Shown here: one piece after another, positions 50,725 to 60,365 of the stretch
How positions within the stretch are numbered: the stretch's first letter is position 1
Layout: the number at the start of each line of letters is the position of its first letter
DNA from: Litoreibacter ponti
GTDB lineage: Bacteria; Pseudomonadota; Alphaproteobacteria; Rhodobacterales; Rhodobacteraceae
Direction of reading: 5' to 3'
NCBI RefSeq assembly: GCF_003054285.1
Contig: NZ_QBKS01000002.1
Span: forward strand, 744,001 to 808,000
Length of the DNA: 64,000 nt
Notes under the pieces: generated by a model
Databases searched by the model: none
What the model saw: the letters and a program-made list of their open reading frames with translations, nothing else
What the model was told of the DNA's origin: nothing
Position numbers and translations under genes: made by a program

Positions 50725-51376
50725 CGCGGCCCTTGCGGGCGCGTTGTGCTGTGCAGCAGCAACCGCACCCCACGCCCACCCCCATGTCTATATCGACGCC
50801 GGTCTTGAGGTCATCGTTGACGAGACGGGCCGTCTGACGCACGTGCGCGTCAGTTGGCGCTACGATCAATTCTATTCCCTGCTGATCGCCGAAGAGCGCA
50901 AGGTCGACGGCGACGGCGACGGCAACACAGAGGCGGATGAAGAGATTTGGCTTGCCGGGTTCGACATGTTCTGGGCGCCGGATTATTCCGGCGATCTGGT
51001 GGTCAGGCTCGACGGGCAGCCGCTGGTTCTGTCCCGCCCGATGGAGCCCACCGCGCAGATGCGCGACGGTCAGATCACCACCAGCCACCTGCGCGAGGTC
51101 ACGGGCCAGCCCGTGATCGGCGCCGACATGGTGTCGATCAAGGTGTTCGACGAAAGCTACTACACGGCGTTCACCCTCTCCTTGCCGGTGTCCCTTACTG
51201 GACCGGACGCCTGCACGCTTGAGCGGATCGAGCCCAACATCGACGGCGAACTTGCGGCAATGCAGGCGATGCTGCTGAGCATCGACGCAGACGCCGATCT
51301 TGAAGAAATGGACATTCCGCTGGCCGGGGAGAAATTCGCCACTGACGTGCGGATTACCTGCCAAGGGCTCGGCTAA
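50696..51376 (+). CDS. DUF1007 family periplasmic protein
   Basis: A 226-residue exported protein: signal peptide (RSAALAGALCCAAATAPHA), then HPHVYIDAGLEV and WRYDQFYS, typical of DUF1007. Such proteins usually accompany a NicO-type nickel/cobalt permease, but none follows here; MscS is next. The ATG at 50696 lies inside the end of irr and gives the normal signal peptide. A metal link is inference only. Confidence 0.85.
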   Translation: MSLFASAARSAALAGALCCAAATAPHAHPHVYIDAGLEVIVDETGRLTHVRVSWRYDQFYSLLIAEERKVDGDGDGNTEADEEIWLAGFDMFWAPDYSGDLVVRLDGQPLVLSRPMEPTAQMRDGQITTSHLREVTGQPVIGADMVSIKVFDESYYTAFTLSLPVSLTGPDACTLERIEPNIDGELAAMQAMLLSIDADADLEEMDIPLAGEKFATDVRITCQGLG

Positions 51377-51455
51377 ACCGCCCCGAAATCTCACAGAATG
51401 AACCTTTCGGCCCATTGGTGCGTTAGTGTGCGCACTTTAACGGAAGGCCTGTCCC

Positions 51456-52343
51456 GTGGAACCAGTATCCATACTCTTCACCCAGCTGCGCGAAATCGCG
51501 CGCGGCACCATCGAAATCCTGCCGCAGCTGGCAGTCTCGCTTTTCGTCGTCCTTCTGACTTGGGGGATCAGCAAACTGGCGCAATCGATCATCCGCAAGG
51601 TGCTCAGCAGCACCGGGATGCGCCAAAGCCTGAAAGAACTGTTCCAGTTGCTCACCGCCATCTTCGTCTGGGTCGTCGGGCTGATGATCGCCGCCGTCAT
51701 CCTGTTTCCGGGCCTGACACCCGCCAGCATCCTCGCCGGGCTCGGCATCGGGTCAGTCGCGATCGGCTTCGCTTTCAAGGACGTGTTCGAGAACTTCCTC
51801 GCGGGCATCATCATCCTGTTCCGCCGCGAGATGCGGATCGGGGATCATGTCGAGTGCGAGGGGATCGAGGGCAAAGTGACCCACATCGCCATCCGCGAAA
51901 GCCATATCCGCCAGACGGACGGGCAGTTGGTCATCGTTCCGAACTCGATCCTGTTCAAGAACCCCGTTGTCGTGCGCACGGATCAGGATCAGCGGCGCGT
52001 CACGGTGATCTGCGGCGTGGCCTATGATGTAGACATCGACAAGGCGCGCGGCGTGATTGAGGACGCCGTGAAGTCCTGTGACACGGTGATCACCGACGAC
52101 AAGCCAGTGCAGATTTTCGCGCAGGAGTTCGGGTCGTCCTCGATCAATTTCGAGGTGACGTGGTGGACCGGCTCAGAGCCCGTCGATATCCGCCGCTCCC
52201 GCGATCAAGTGGTCGCTGGCGTCAAGCGCGCGCTGGATGATGCGGGGATCGAGATTCCGTTCCCCTACCGCACGCTCACTTTTAAGGAGCCGTTGCCGTT
52301 GGAAGATAGGTGCAGCGACGCGCAGGATATCGCCGCCGAATAA
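51456..52343 (+). CDS. Small-conductance mechanosensitive channel (MscS family)
   Basis: A 295-residue channel. It has two or three transmembrane helices (about residues 18-45, 60-85 and 90-110), the pore helix GLGIGSVAIGFAFKDVFENF and the cytoplasmic beta-domain segment DHVECEGIEGKVTHIAIRESHI. It releases solutes on hypo-osmotic shock. The start is GTG (51456). It ends at a shared bidirectional terminator. Confidence 0.92.
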   Translation: MEPVSILFTQLREIARGTIEILPQLAVSLFVVLLTWGISKLAQSIIRKVLSSTGMRQSLKELFQLLTAIFVWVVGLMIAAVILFPGLTPASILAGLGIGSVAIGFAFKDVFENFLAGIIILFRREMRIGDHVECEGIEGKVTHIAIRESHIRQTDGQLVIVPNSILFKNPVVVRTDQDQRRVTVICGVAYDVDIDKARGVIEDAVKSCDTVITDDKPVQIFAQEFGSSSINFEVTWWTGSEPVDIRRSRDQVVAGVKRALDDAGIEIPFPYRTLTFKEPLPLEDRCSDAQDIAAE

Positions 52344-52348
52344 AGGAA

Positions 52349-52374
52349 AAAGCCGCGCTCTAGGGCGCGGCTTT
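52349..52374. terminator. Bidirectional terminator between mscS and dctM
   Basis: AAAGCCGCGC (52349-52358) pairs with GCGCGGCTTT (52365-52374). T-rich sequence follows on the plus side, and five T follow on the minus side, so it can end both convergent genes. Confidence 0.88.
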
Positions 52375-52378
52375 CTCT

Positions 52379-53827
<1,449 letters not shown>

Positions 53828-53830
53828 GGG

Positions 53831-54643
53831 TCAGCCCTCGGATGTTTTGGAGGCGCCGCGATTGCTGGTGACATAGGTCACCGCCAGGAGCAGCAGGGTC
53901 AGCACGAGCGTGATGATAATGGTGATCTTGATGTCTTGGGCGCCGAACTCGACCTCGTCAAACAGCCAGTGCCGGGTCACCTGCCGTGCGTTGGTCAGAT
54001 CGGGCGTGGTCACATAGACGAACCACCACAACGCATAATACGTCGCCAGGTTGACCAGATACATCACCGACGGGAACGCCCAGAACAGCTTCTTGAACAG
54101 CGTCAGCTCCGTCAGCTTCGCCAAATTGCGCGTGTAGGCAAACCAGCAGGCCACGGCGACGAAGAGGAAGGAGACGTTCATGAAAATCTTCAGGATCCAA
54201 AGGTTATGCAACCCGTTCGGGCTGTCAGAGCCCTCCCAAGCGCCAACGGATGAAATCGCGTAATGGACCGTCACATCCCAGCAGAGGATGATGAACGGCA
54301 GGAACAACCAGGAGAGGCCGAAGATGTTGATCTTGGTCTGCTTCGCCTCGTCGAAATTGTCGTAGAAGATGTCGACCCGAACGTGGCTGTCGGTCGTCAC
54401 CGCATATCCGATGCCGACCAGAACCGCGGCACCGTAGAGCCACCACTGCAAATCGTCGAGCCAGGCCTGATTGAACCCCGACGAGCGCAGCACAACCTGC
54501 GCACAAATGGCGATCATAAGGATTGGAAACAGCCATGCGAAAAGGTTGGCCGTCGTGATAATCGCGCGGTCACCCTTGTTGTGGCTGGCGCGGTCCACCT
54601 CTCCGGGATCGGAGATGGAGACAAGCGGTTCGACAGTGTCCAT
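53831..54643 (-). CDS. dctQ: TRAP transporter small permease
   Basis: A 270-residue protein with about four transmembrane segments of the DctQ family, somewhat longer than usual. It shows NLFAWLFPILMIAICAQVV, the conserved WLDDLQWWLYGA segment and ITIIITLVLTLLLLA at the end. It partners DctM. It is 3 bp from dctM and 181 bp behind dctP, with a hairpin in between. Confidence 0.9.
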   Translation of the reverse strand: MDTVEPLVSISDPGEVDRASHNKGDRAIITTANLFAWLFPILMIAICAQVVLRSSGFNQAWLDDLQWWLYGAAVLVGIGYAVTTDSHVRVDIFYDNFDEAKQTKINIFGLSWLFLPFIILCWDVTVHYAISSVGAWEGSDSPNGLHNLWILKIFMNVSFLFVAVACWFAYTRNLAKLTELTLFKKLFWAFPSVMYLVNLATYYALWWFVYVTTPDLTNARQVTRHWLFDEVEFGAQDIKITIIITLVLTLLLLAVTYVTSNRGASKTSEG

Positions 54644-54752
54644 TTTGGTGCTCCCCTCTGCACGGCCCGCCGTTGAAAAGCTGGCCGGTGCGGTGCGCTC
54701 ACGGCGACCTATGGGCCGCCCGGTGCGTCTTCACCGAAATATCTGCAAGTGT

Positions 54753-54780
54753 CGAAGGGGCAGGATCACCCGCCCCTTCG
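54753..54780 (-). promoter_or_regulatory. Stem-loop between dctP and dctQ
   Basis: CGAAGGGGC (54753-54761) pairs exactly with GCCCCTTCG (54772-54780). No T-run follows on the minus strand. It sits 44 bp after the dctP stop and probably stabilises the dctP message or damps expression of the permease genes. Confidence 0.65.
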
Positions 54781-54824
54781 TGTCTGAAAGAACCCGCGCC
54801 ACCATCAAGGGGCACGGGATCCGA

Positions 54825-55871
54825 TCAGTTGCGCGGACGCGGCAGGTAGATGGTGTCGCCCCAGGTTTTGTAGCCTGCGCGGTACTCTTGCAGGTCGTCC
54901 CAGACCTCTTTGAAGTACGCATCTTCTGCGGCCAGCTCACCGGCGACCTCGTTCCAGGTGCTCTCGAAAGTCTCGAGGATTTCCGGCGACCACTGCTTGA
55001 TCGTCACGCCGTTGTTTTCGGTGTTGTCGATCATCGCGGCGAAGTTGGTGGCCTCACCTTCGGCGTAGTTGGTGGTGATGTTGGCCAGGCAAGCTACTTC
55101 GATCTGGTTCTGAGCGCGCTCGTCGAGCCCCTCCCAGACGTCCTTGTTGATCAGCAGCTCGAACATCGTGGCGGGCTGGTGCCAGCCGGGGAAGTAGTTG
55201 AACTTCGCGATGTTGTAGAAGCCCAGACGCGCGTCGATGCGGGGCATCGAGAACTCGGTCGCGTCAATCGCGCCGCGCTCCAACGCCGGGAAGATGTCGC
55301 CGCCTGCCAGCAGGGAGGTCGAGACGCCCAGACGCTGCATCACCTCGGCACCAAGGCCGAAGAAGCGCATGTTCAGACCTTCGAGGTCCGCGACGGAGTT
55401 GATCTCGTTCTTGAACCAGCCGGAGGTCTCGGGCGCGATGATGCCGCAAGGCGTCACGTGCACGTTATAGCCGTTCTCGTCATACATGCGCTGGAACAGC
55501 TCGGCGCCGTCATCATAGAGCATCCAGCCCAGGAATTCGCCGGCCTCGGGGCCAAACGGCACGGCGGCGAACAGCGATGCGGCGGTGATCTTACCCTGCC
55601 AGTAGCCCGCGGTGGTGTAGGCCGCGTCGACCGAGCCGTTGGAGACGGCGTCAAGCGCTTCCAGCGTCGGCACAAGCTCGCCGGGATCGAAATGCTCGAA
55701 TTCGACCTCTTCGGAGATCGAATTGATCTTGGCGGCAAAGTCGGTGGCCGCGGTGCCGAGGATCGGCAGGTTTTTCCCGAAGGCGGACGTCATTTCGATG
55801 ACATCTTGGGCCTGCGCGCTCCCAGCGGCGACAGACAGCCCGAGGGCGGCAGCGATAAGGTTAGTTTTCAT
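54825..55871 (-). CDS. dctP: TRAP transporter substrate-binding protein
   Basis: A 348-residue periplasmic protein with a signal peptide (AAALGLSVAAGSAQA) and the DctP fold. Typical segments are GLNMRFFGLGAEVMQRLGVS, DATEFSMPRIDARLGFYNIA and QVEVACLAN-like ANITTNYA. The Trp/Phe/Tyr-rich TrpL or keto-acid type motifs cannot be assigned by eye, so the ligand is unknown; the sequence resembles those for 2-oxo acids or similar. The ATG at 55869-55871 is used. Confidence 0.93.
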   Translation of the reverse strand: MKTNLIAAALGLSVAAGSAQAQDVIEMTSAFGKNLPILGTAATDFAAKINSISEEVEFEHFDPGELVPTLEALDAVSNGSVDAAYTTAGYWQGKITAASLFAAVPFGPEAGEFLGWMLYDDGAELFQRMYDENGYNVHVTPCGIIAPETSGWFKNEINSVADLEGLNMRFFGLGAEVMQRLGVSTSLLAGGDIFPALERGAIDATEFSMPRIDARLGFYNIAKFNYFPGWHQPATMFELLINKDVWEGLDERAQNQIEVACLANITTNYAEGEATNFAAMIDNTENNGVTIKQWSPEILETFESTWNEVAGELAAEDAYFKEVWDDLQEYRAGYKTWGDTIYLPRPRN

Positions 55872-55896
55872 AGTTTCTCCTCCCAGAGATCGTAAT

Positions 55897-55915
55897 TGGT
55901 AAAGATTTCTCACCA
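55897..55915. promoter_or_regulatory. Putative GntR-type site upstream of dctP (TGGT-N11-ACCA)
   Basis: TGGT (55897-55900) and ACCA (55912-55915) are 11 nt apart, like the sites ahead of glcD and the GntR gene. The internal arms are less symmetric than at those two sites. It lies 26 bp upstream of the dctP start. Confidence 0.5.
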
Positions 55916-56106
55916 CATTGGGGTTTTGCGCCAGCGGGCCGCTGGCAGCAATACCCAGAATCAGGGAGGATAGGGCCAAATGGGCCGGTTGCCAGCGATA
56001 AAGCCATGATTTTGCCCGTCCGGCAGGTGCAATTCGAGAAAAAAGAGATGCGCCGCGCCGCTGGTCTGCGTCCGGCGAAAACGGTGATTCCCTCACCAGA
56101 CCGTTG

Positions 56107-56123
56107 CCATTTTGGTAAAATGG
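56107..56123. repeat. Perfect 7-bp inverted repeat upstream of the GGDEF-EAL gene
   Basis: CCATTTT (56107-56113) and AAAATGG (56117-56123) around GGT. It overlaps a direct repeat of TGGTAA. It could serve either divergent gene. Confidence 0.45.
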
Positions 56124-56295
56124 TAAGCGACACTCCGGTGGAATTAACCATTCATTAGGAATTGAACTCTAGCCCGGGAGACGCGCACAGCCCCCGTCGT
56201 TACTTCGTAGTATGATGAGTTGATCCCCTGATGAGACCGCATGTCGCCCCGGCTTGGTCCTTCCCTGCCCGCAGCGCAAACCTGTGGATTGCGCG

Positions 56296-58377
56296 ATGAC
56301 GGGGTCTGCTCCGCTCCCACGCGCCGCTTTCGACACGTTGATGCGCAGCTTGGCCTGCCCGGCGGCGATCATCGACGCGGATGGCGCGGTGGTCAGTTGG
56401 AGCGACAGCTTCGCCGATATTGCCGGTGCAACGCTGGATGCGCTGCGCAGCACCAATATCGACGCACTGCTCAATCCGCAGGACACAACAGCGCTTCACC
56501 ACCATCTCGCCAATGGAACGGGTGCGCTCGACATAACGCTGCTGCGCGCACGCGGGCCGGTGCCGATGAGTGTCAGCGCCTTGCCGGTCGACGGCGACGC
56601 GCCGTTCTTTTTGTGCCAGGCCACTGGGGCCGCAGCGACGGCGCAGCACCAAGACGATGCCGAGCAAGATCTGCACATACTGCGGACGACCAACACGCTC
56701 AAGCTGGCGGTCGAAGCGTCGGGCATGGGCATCTGGGAATATACGCCCGACACCGGGCAGGTGCATTGGGACGACCGCCTGCTGGAGATTTACGGACGCG
56801 CGGGCGAGCCGAATATGCGCTCGGAAGATCTGTGGGAGACCTACATCCACCCCGATGACCTGGAAGCGACACTCGCCTATGCCAATGAATGCCGCCGCAC
56901 CAACAGCGATTTCTGCCGGGACTTTCGCATCATTCGCCCCGATGGCGAGGTGCGCCATGTCCGCAGCGTCGCGCGCTTCGTGCCAGCACCGAAAGGGGCC
57001 GGAAAACTGATCGGTGTGAATATCGACGTCACAGAGGATTACGCCCGCACCGAAGAGCTGGAGCGCGCCCAACGCCAGCTTGAATATGACAGCCGCCACG
57101 ACGCGCTAACCGGTCTCGCCAATCGCCGCAAGTTCGACGAGGTCTCGACGGCTCATTTCGATGCTATGGCCCGCACGGACCGTAGCGCGGTGATGCATCT
57201 TGATCTCGACCTGTTCAAACAGATCAACGACACGCTCGGGCATGGTTTCGGGGACGCTGTTCTAGAGACCACGGCGCAGCGACTTGTCAAAATCATCGGC
57301 GAGCGTGGCATTGTGAGCCGCGCGGGCGGAGACGAGTTTGTCATCCTGCTTTTCGATGCGCCGGGCCGCGCCGAGCTGGAAAGCCTGTGCGAGACACTGA
57401 TCTCGCGATGTCAGCAGCCGGTGCACCACGACGGGCAGAATTGCACCGTGGGCGTCAGTATCGGTGTCGCCATCACCCTGGGGCCACCGCGCAACCCTTC
57501 GAAGCTTTTCGCCAATGCCGACGCGGCGCTCTACACCGCCAAAGAACAGGGGCGGTCTCGCTTTCGGTTCTTCGATGCAGAGGTCCGCACGCGCACCGAG
57601 CGCGAGACAACCCTGAGACAGGATTTGGTCGACGGGCTGGTTCGGGGTGAAATCACCTGCCATTTTCAGCCGCAATATGATGCCGAAACGCTCGACATCA
57701 TCGGAACGGAGGCGCTCGTGCGCTGGAATTCCCCAAGCCGGGGCATCCTGTCCCCTGCCGATTTCATGCCCCATGCGCGCAAGGCCGGGCTTGTCGCGCG
57801 TATCGACGCTCAGGTCTTTCGCCATGTCATCGCCGCCCAGTCGCGTTGGGCTGCGCAGGGCCTGAACTTTCCGGTCGTCGCCCTCAACATCTCGATGGAG
57901 CGGCTCTTGGGAGACGGGCTGGTCGAAGAGGTTCGGTGGCTGCTGCAAGATCATCACCGCATTTCGTTCGAGCTGCTTGAAACTGCCTTTCTTGACGAGA
58001 GCGAGCCGAAGCTTCTGCGGCGACTGGATCGCCTACGCCAGCTTGGCATCGGGATCGAGCTTGATGATTTCGGCTCCGGGCATTCATCGGTCGTCGCGTT
58101 GCAGACGGTCCGCCCGGACCGCGTCAAGATCGATCAACGCCTTGTCGATCCGATCTGCACGGACCCGAACCAGCTTCTGGTTTTGCAATCGCTGACCAAG
58201 ATCGCACGCCTCAACGGAGCGCAAGTGATCGTCGAGGGGATGGAGACCGGAATCCACCTCGCCGCGATCCGCAATGTAGATTGCGACGCGTTGCAGGGCT
58301 TTGCGCTGACCTACCCAATGCCAAGCGATGAGTTCGCAGCACTGCTGCGCGATAGCGGTTATTGCGTCGCGAATTAG
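56296..58377 (+). CDS. PAS-GGDEF-EAL cyclic-di-GMP enzyme
   Basis: A soluble protein of about 693 residues: two N-terminal PAS-like regions (about residues 15-110 and 135-245), a GGDEF domain with an intact RAGGDEF motif (344-348), and an EAL domain with E-A-L at 472-474 plus the DDFG loop. Both catalytic sites appear intact, so it may make or degrade cyclic di-GMP depending on signal. The I-site RxxD is absent (RGIV instead), so there is no product inhibition by that route. The ATG at 56296 is preferred to a TTG at 56254. Confidence 0.93.
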   Translation: MTGSAPLPRAAFDTLMRSLACPAAIIDADGAVVSWSDSFADIAGATLDALRSTNIDALLNPQDTTALHHHLANGTGALDITLLRARGPVPMSVSALPVDGDAPFFLCQATGAAATAQHQDDAEQDLHILRTTNTLKLAVEASGMGIWEYTPDTGQVHWDDRLLEIYGRAGEPNMRSEDLWETYIHPDDLEATLAYANECRRTNSDFCRDFRIIRPDGEVRHVRSVARFVPAPKGAGKLIGVNIDVTEDYARTEELERAQRQLEYDSRHDALTGLANRRKFDEVSTAHFDAMARTDRSAVMHLDLDLFKQINDTLGHGFGDAVLETTAQRLVKIIGERGIVSRAGGDEFVILLFDAPGRAELESLCETLISRCQQPVHHDGQNCTVGVSIGVAITLGPPRNPSKLFANADAALYTAKEQGRSRFRFFDAEVRTRTERETTLRQDLVDGLVRGEITCHFQPQYDAETLDIIGTEALVRWNSPSRGILSPADFMPHARKAGLVARIDAQVFRHVIAAQSRWAAQGLNFPVVALNISMERLLGDGLVEEVRWLLQDHHRISFELLETAFLDESEPKLLRRLDRLRQLGIGIELDDFGSGHSSVVALQTVRPDRVKIDQRLVDPICTDPNQLLVLQSLTKIARLNGAQVIVEGMETGIHLAAIRNVDCDALQGFALTYPMPSDEFAALLRDSGYCVAN

Positions 58378-58387
58378 ATGAGGTGAA

Positions 58388-58464
58388 TGGCGATCCCTGA
58401 AGGACTCGAACCCTCAACCTGCTGATTAGAAGTCAGCTGCTCTATCCAGTTGAGCTAAGGGACC
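58388..58464 (-). tRNA. tRNA-Arg (anticodon TCT)
   Basis: A 77-nt cloverleaf on the minus strand, including an encoded CCA end. Acceptor GGTCCCT pairs with AGGGATC (one G-U), D arm GCTC/GAGC, anticodon stem GCTGA/TCAGC with loop CTTCTAA, and T arm GAGGG-TTCGAGT-CCTTC with one mismatch or G-U allowed. Anticodon TCT reads AGA/AGG. The 3' end lies 10 bp from the end of the GGDEF-EAL gene; no integrase or duplicated end is seen. Confidence 0.95.
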
Positions 58465-58535
58465 GCTGGGATCGTTTTGCGATCCTCGCTGCGCAAAGGC
58501 AAGGCCTTTGCATTCCCAATGGGTCGCTTTAAAGA

Positions 58536-58548
58536 TGAACGCAGTTCA
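58536..58548. promoter_or_regulatory. TetR operator site 1 upstream of the regulator gene
   Basis: TGAAC-GCA-GTTCA, a 5+3+5 palindrome, 11 bp before the TetR start and just after a possible -10 (TAAAGA, 58530-58535; -35 TTTGCA 58507-58512). It probably mediates autorepression. The same arms occur three times ahead of pspA. Confidence 0.8.
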
Positions 58549-58559
58549 CGAGAGGCGTC

Positions 58560-59165
58560 ATGGTCGGAAAAGTCCAAAAGAAGCGCGAGGACCTGCGCGT
58601 CAAACTTATCGACATCGCCGAGGCGCGGGTGATTGCGGGCGGTATCTCTGCGGTGCGCGCGCGTGACCTGGCGGCGGAGGCCGGCTGTGCGGTGGGCGCG
58701 ATCTACAACGTCTTCGGTGATCTCAACGACCTGATCATGCAGGTCAACGCGCGCACGTTCAAACGGCTCGGCGCGCAGGTGTCTGCGGCTGTCGCGGAAG
58801 AGCAAGGCCGTCCGGTCGACCAACTGATCGCCATGTCCCACGCCTATCTGCACTTCGCGCGGGACAACACACCCGCATGGCGCACCCTGTTCGATCTGGA
58901 GGTATCCAGCGAGGACGATGTGCCGGCGTGGTATCTTGAAGAGTTGCAAAAGCTCTTTGCTCTTATCGCAGCGCCGCTGGTGCGAATCTTCCCCGAATTG
59001 GGGCGCGAAGACGTGATTCTGATGACGCGTGGGCTGTTCTCCTCGGTGCATGGAATCGTGCTTTTGGGTCTGGAGAAGCGCATTTCAGCCGTTCCAACCG
59101 ATCAGTTGGAGCATATGATTTCGTTGGTTTTCAACCACTTGAGTTCAAAAAACTCGAAATCCTGA
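58560..59165 (+). CDS. TetR family transcriptional regulator
   Basis: A 201-residue regulator with the N-terminal helix-turn-helix at residues 18-60 (ARDLAAEAGCAVGAIYNVFGDLNDLI) and a ligand-binding C-terminal domain (residues 75-190). It precedes a PspA gene, and four matching operators flank it. Its stop codon TGA is the first triplet of operator 2. It probably senses a membrane-active compound or lipid; the ligand is unknown. SD GAGAGG lies before the ATG. Confidence 0.93.
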   Translation: MVGKVQKKREDLRVKLIDIAEARVIAGGISAVRARDLAAEAGCAVGAIYNVFGDLNDLIMQVNARTFKRLGAQVSAAVAEEQGRPVDQLIAMSHAYLHFARDNTPAWRTLFDLEVSSEDDVPAWYLEELQKLFALIAAPLVRIFPELGREDVILMTRGLFSSVHGIVLLGLEKRISAVPTDQLEHMISLVFNHLSSKNSKS

Positions 59166-59232
59166 ACATTGTTCAAAATAATTCTTGAACGGCGTTCAGA
59201 AATTCGTATCTTTGATTCATGAACGGCGTTCA
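59163..59232 (+). promoter_or_regulatory. pspA promoter with three TetR operators
   Basis: Three TGAAC-N3-GTTCA palindromes: 59163-59175 (N3 = ATT), 59186-59198 (GGC) and 59220-59232 (GGC). A possible -35 TTGAAC (59185-59190) and -10 TATCTT (59207-59212), 16 nt apart, lie among them. So operator 2 covers the -35 and operator 3 the start region. The pspA ATG is 28 bp downstream. Confidence 0.78.
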
Positions 59233-59260
59233 CGAAACGCTCTCACCAAGGAGAAGACAG

Positions 59261-59938
59261 ATGTTCATGACTTTGAAGACGTTGATGACCGGCGCGAATG
59301 CCCGGGCCGAGGAACGGGTCCGCGACGTCTACGCCATCGAGTTGATCGAGCAGAAGATCCGCGAGGCCCAGAACTCGCTGACTGCCGCTAAAGCCACCTT
59401 GGCCTCGCTGATCCAGCGCCAACGCGGCGAGCAGCGTCAGGTCACCGCCATCGAAGCCCGGGTCTCCGACCTGACGGATCGCGCCACGAAGGCACTCGAT
59501 GACGGCAACGAGGGCATCGCCAGCGAAGCCGCGAATGCCATCGCCCAGCTTGAAAACGAGCTGGAAGTGCGCCGCGCCACGCTTGACCGGCTCGACCAGC
59601 GTATCCTGCGTCTGCGTCAGTCGATCGAGACCGGTCACCGCCGCATCATCGACCTCAAACAGGGCGCGATCACCGCCAAGGCCGTCCGCTACGAGCAGAA
59701 CGTGCAGGCCAAGCTGAACACCACCCTCAGCGGGCAAAGCTCGGTGGCGGAGGCCGAAGAGCTGATCGCCAATGTGCTGGGCAAGGACGACCCGTTCGAG
59801 CAGGCCGAGATCCTCGCCGATATCGACCGCGACCTCAGCCACGAGACCTTGGCCGACCGCATGTCGGACGCGGGCTATGGCGACGCCACACGATCGACCG
59901 GGGCAGACGTTTTGGCCCGTCTCAAATCCAAGAAGTAA
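59261..59938 (+). CDS. PspA/IM30 family membrane-stress protein
   Basis: A 225-residue protein of nearly all alpha-helical coiled coil (residues 20-180, heptad patterns such as EARVSDLTDRATKALDDGNEGIASEAANAIAQLENELEVRR broken into shorter runs), like the PspA/Vipp1 family. These coat damaged inner membranes in ESCRT-III-like polymers. The ATG at 59261 has AAGGAGA six bases ahead; the longer frame is not needed. No PspF or PspBC is encoded nearby; control is by TetR. It may start an operon with YiaA and lipid-synthesis genes. Confidence 0.87.
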   Translation: MFMTLKTLMTGANARAEERVRDVYAIELIEQKIREAQNSLTAAKATLASLIQRQRGEQRQVTAIEARVSDLTDRATKALDDGNEGIASEAANAIAQLENELEVRRATLDRLDQRILRLRQSIETGHRRIIDLKQGAITAKAVRYEQNVQAKLNTTLSGQSSVAEAEELIANVLGKDDPFEQAEILADIDRDLSHETLADRMSDAGYGDATRSTGADVLARLKSKK

Positions 59939-59962
59939 CTGAATTCAATAAGGAACAGACCA

Positions 59963-60250
59963 ATGCATAACGCTTTCAAATCCGACAACGGCCTGATCAT
60001 GCTTGTGAACCTGGCCGGTACCTTCATCGCACTCGGCATGCTGGGACTGTCTTTGTACCTGTCCACCGAGGTGCCGCTGGCCACCAAGGGCTTCTGGGGG
60101 ATCGGCGTGCTGATGCTCTGCCTGAGCCTGGTGAACTTCGTCAAATACCGCTTCGACGAGCGGATCAACGAAGACCGCATCCAGCAGATCGAACGTGCGA
60201 AGAACGAAAAGATCCTGGAGGATTACGTCGCCATCGATAAGGCCGCGTAA
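59963..60250 (+). CDS. YiaA/YiaB-like small membrane protein
   Basis: A 95-residue protein with two transmembrane helices (about residues 11-33 and 42-62) and a charged C-terminal helix (RFDERINEDRIQQIERAKNEK). The TM layout fits the YiaA/YiaB family. It could recruit PspA to the membrane; this is inference from gene order. It lies 24 bp after pspA and is followed by a terminator. Confidence 0.75.
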   Translation: MHNAFKSDNGLIMLVNLAGTFIALGMLGLSLYLSTEVPLATKGFWGIGVLMLCLSLVNFVKYRFDERINEDRIQQIERAKNEKILEDYVAIDKAA

Positions 60251-60272
60251 GCGTCCCGCTCCAGCGATCCTG

Positions 60273-60307
60273 CCGCGCCCTCTTCTCCCCAAGGGGGCGC
60301 GGTTTTT
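60273..60307 (+). terminator. Rho-independent terminator inside the PspA-PlsC gene run
   Basis: CCGCGCCC (60273-60280) pairs with GGGCGCGG (60295-60302), loop 14 nt, then TTTTT (60303-60307). It lies after the YiaA gene and 59 bp before plsC, so it could end or attenuate the pspA transcript. Confidence 0.85.
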
Positions 60308-60365
60308 CTTGCCAAAACCCCGCAAACCTAGTCCCTTGGTTGGACGAAAGAAAACGAGAGCCACA

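Larger units (their letters stand above)
55872..56295. other. 424-bp divergent regulatory region between dctP and the GGDEF-EAL gene
   Basis: No gene is seen here. It holds a TGGT-N11-ACCA site near dctP and a perfect 7-bp inverted repeat CCATTTT-GGT-AAAATGG at 56107-56123, overlapping a TGGTAA direct repeat (56113-56118, 56121-56126). Confidence 0.55.

Noticed and set aside
54471..55895. 474-residue plus-strand ORF opposite dctP
   Set aside because: Antisense shadow; the TRAP binding protein is unambiguous.
58388..58464. tRNA-Arg as an integration site of an island
   Set aside because: No integrase, no repeated tRNA 3' end and no change in gene type on either side within the window.
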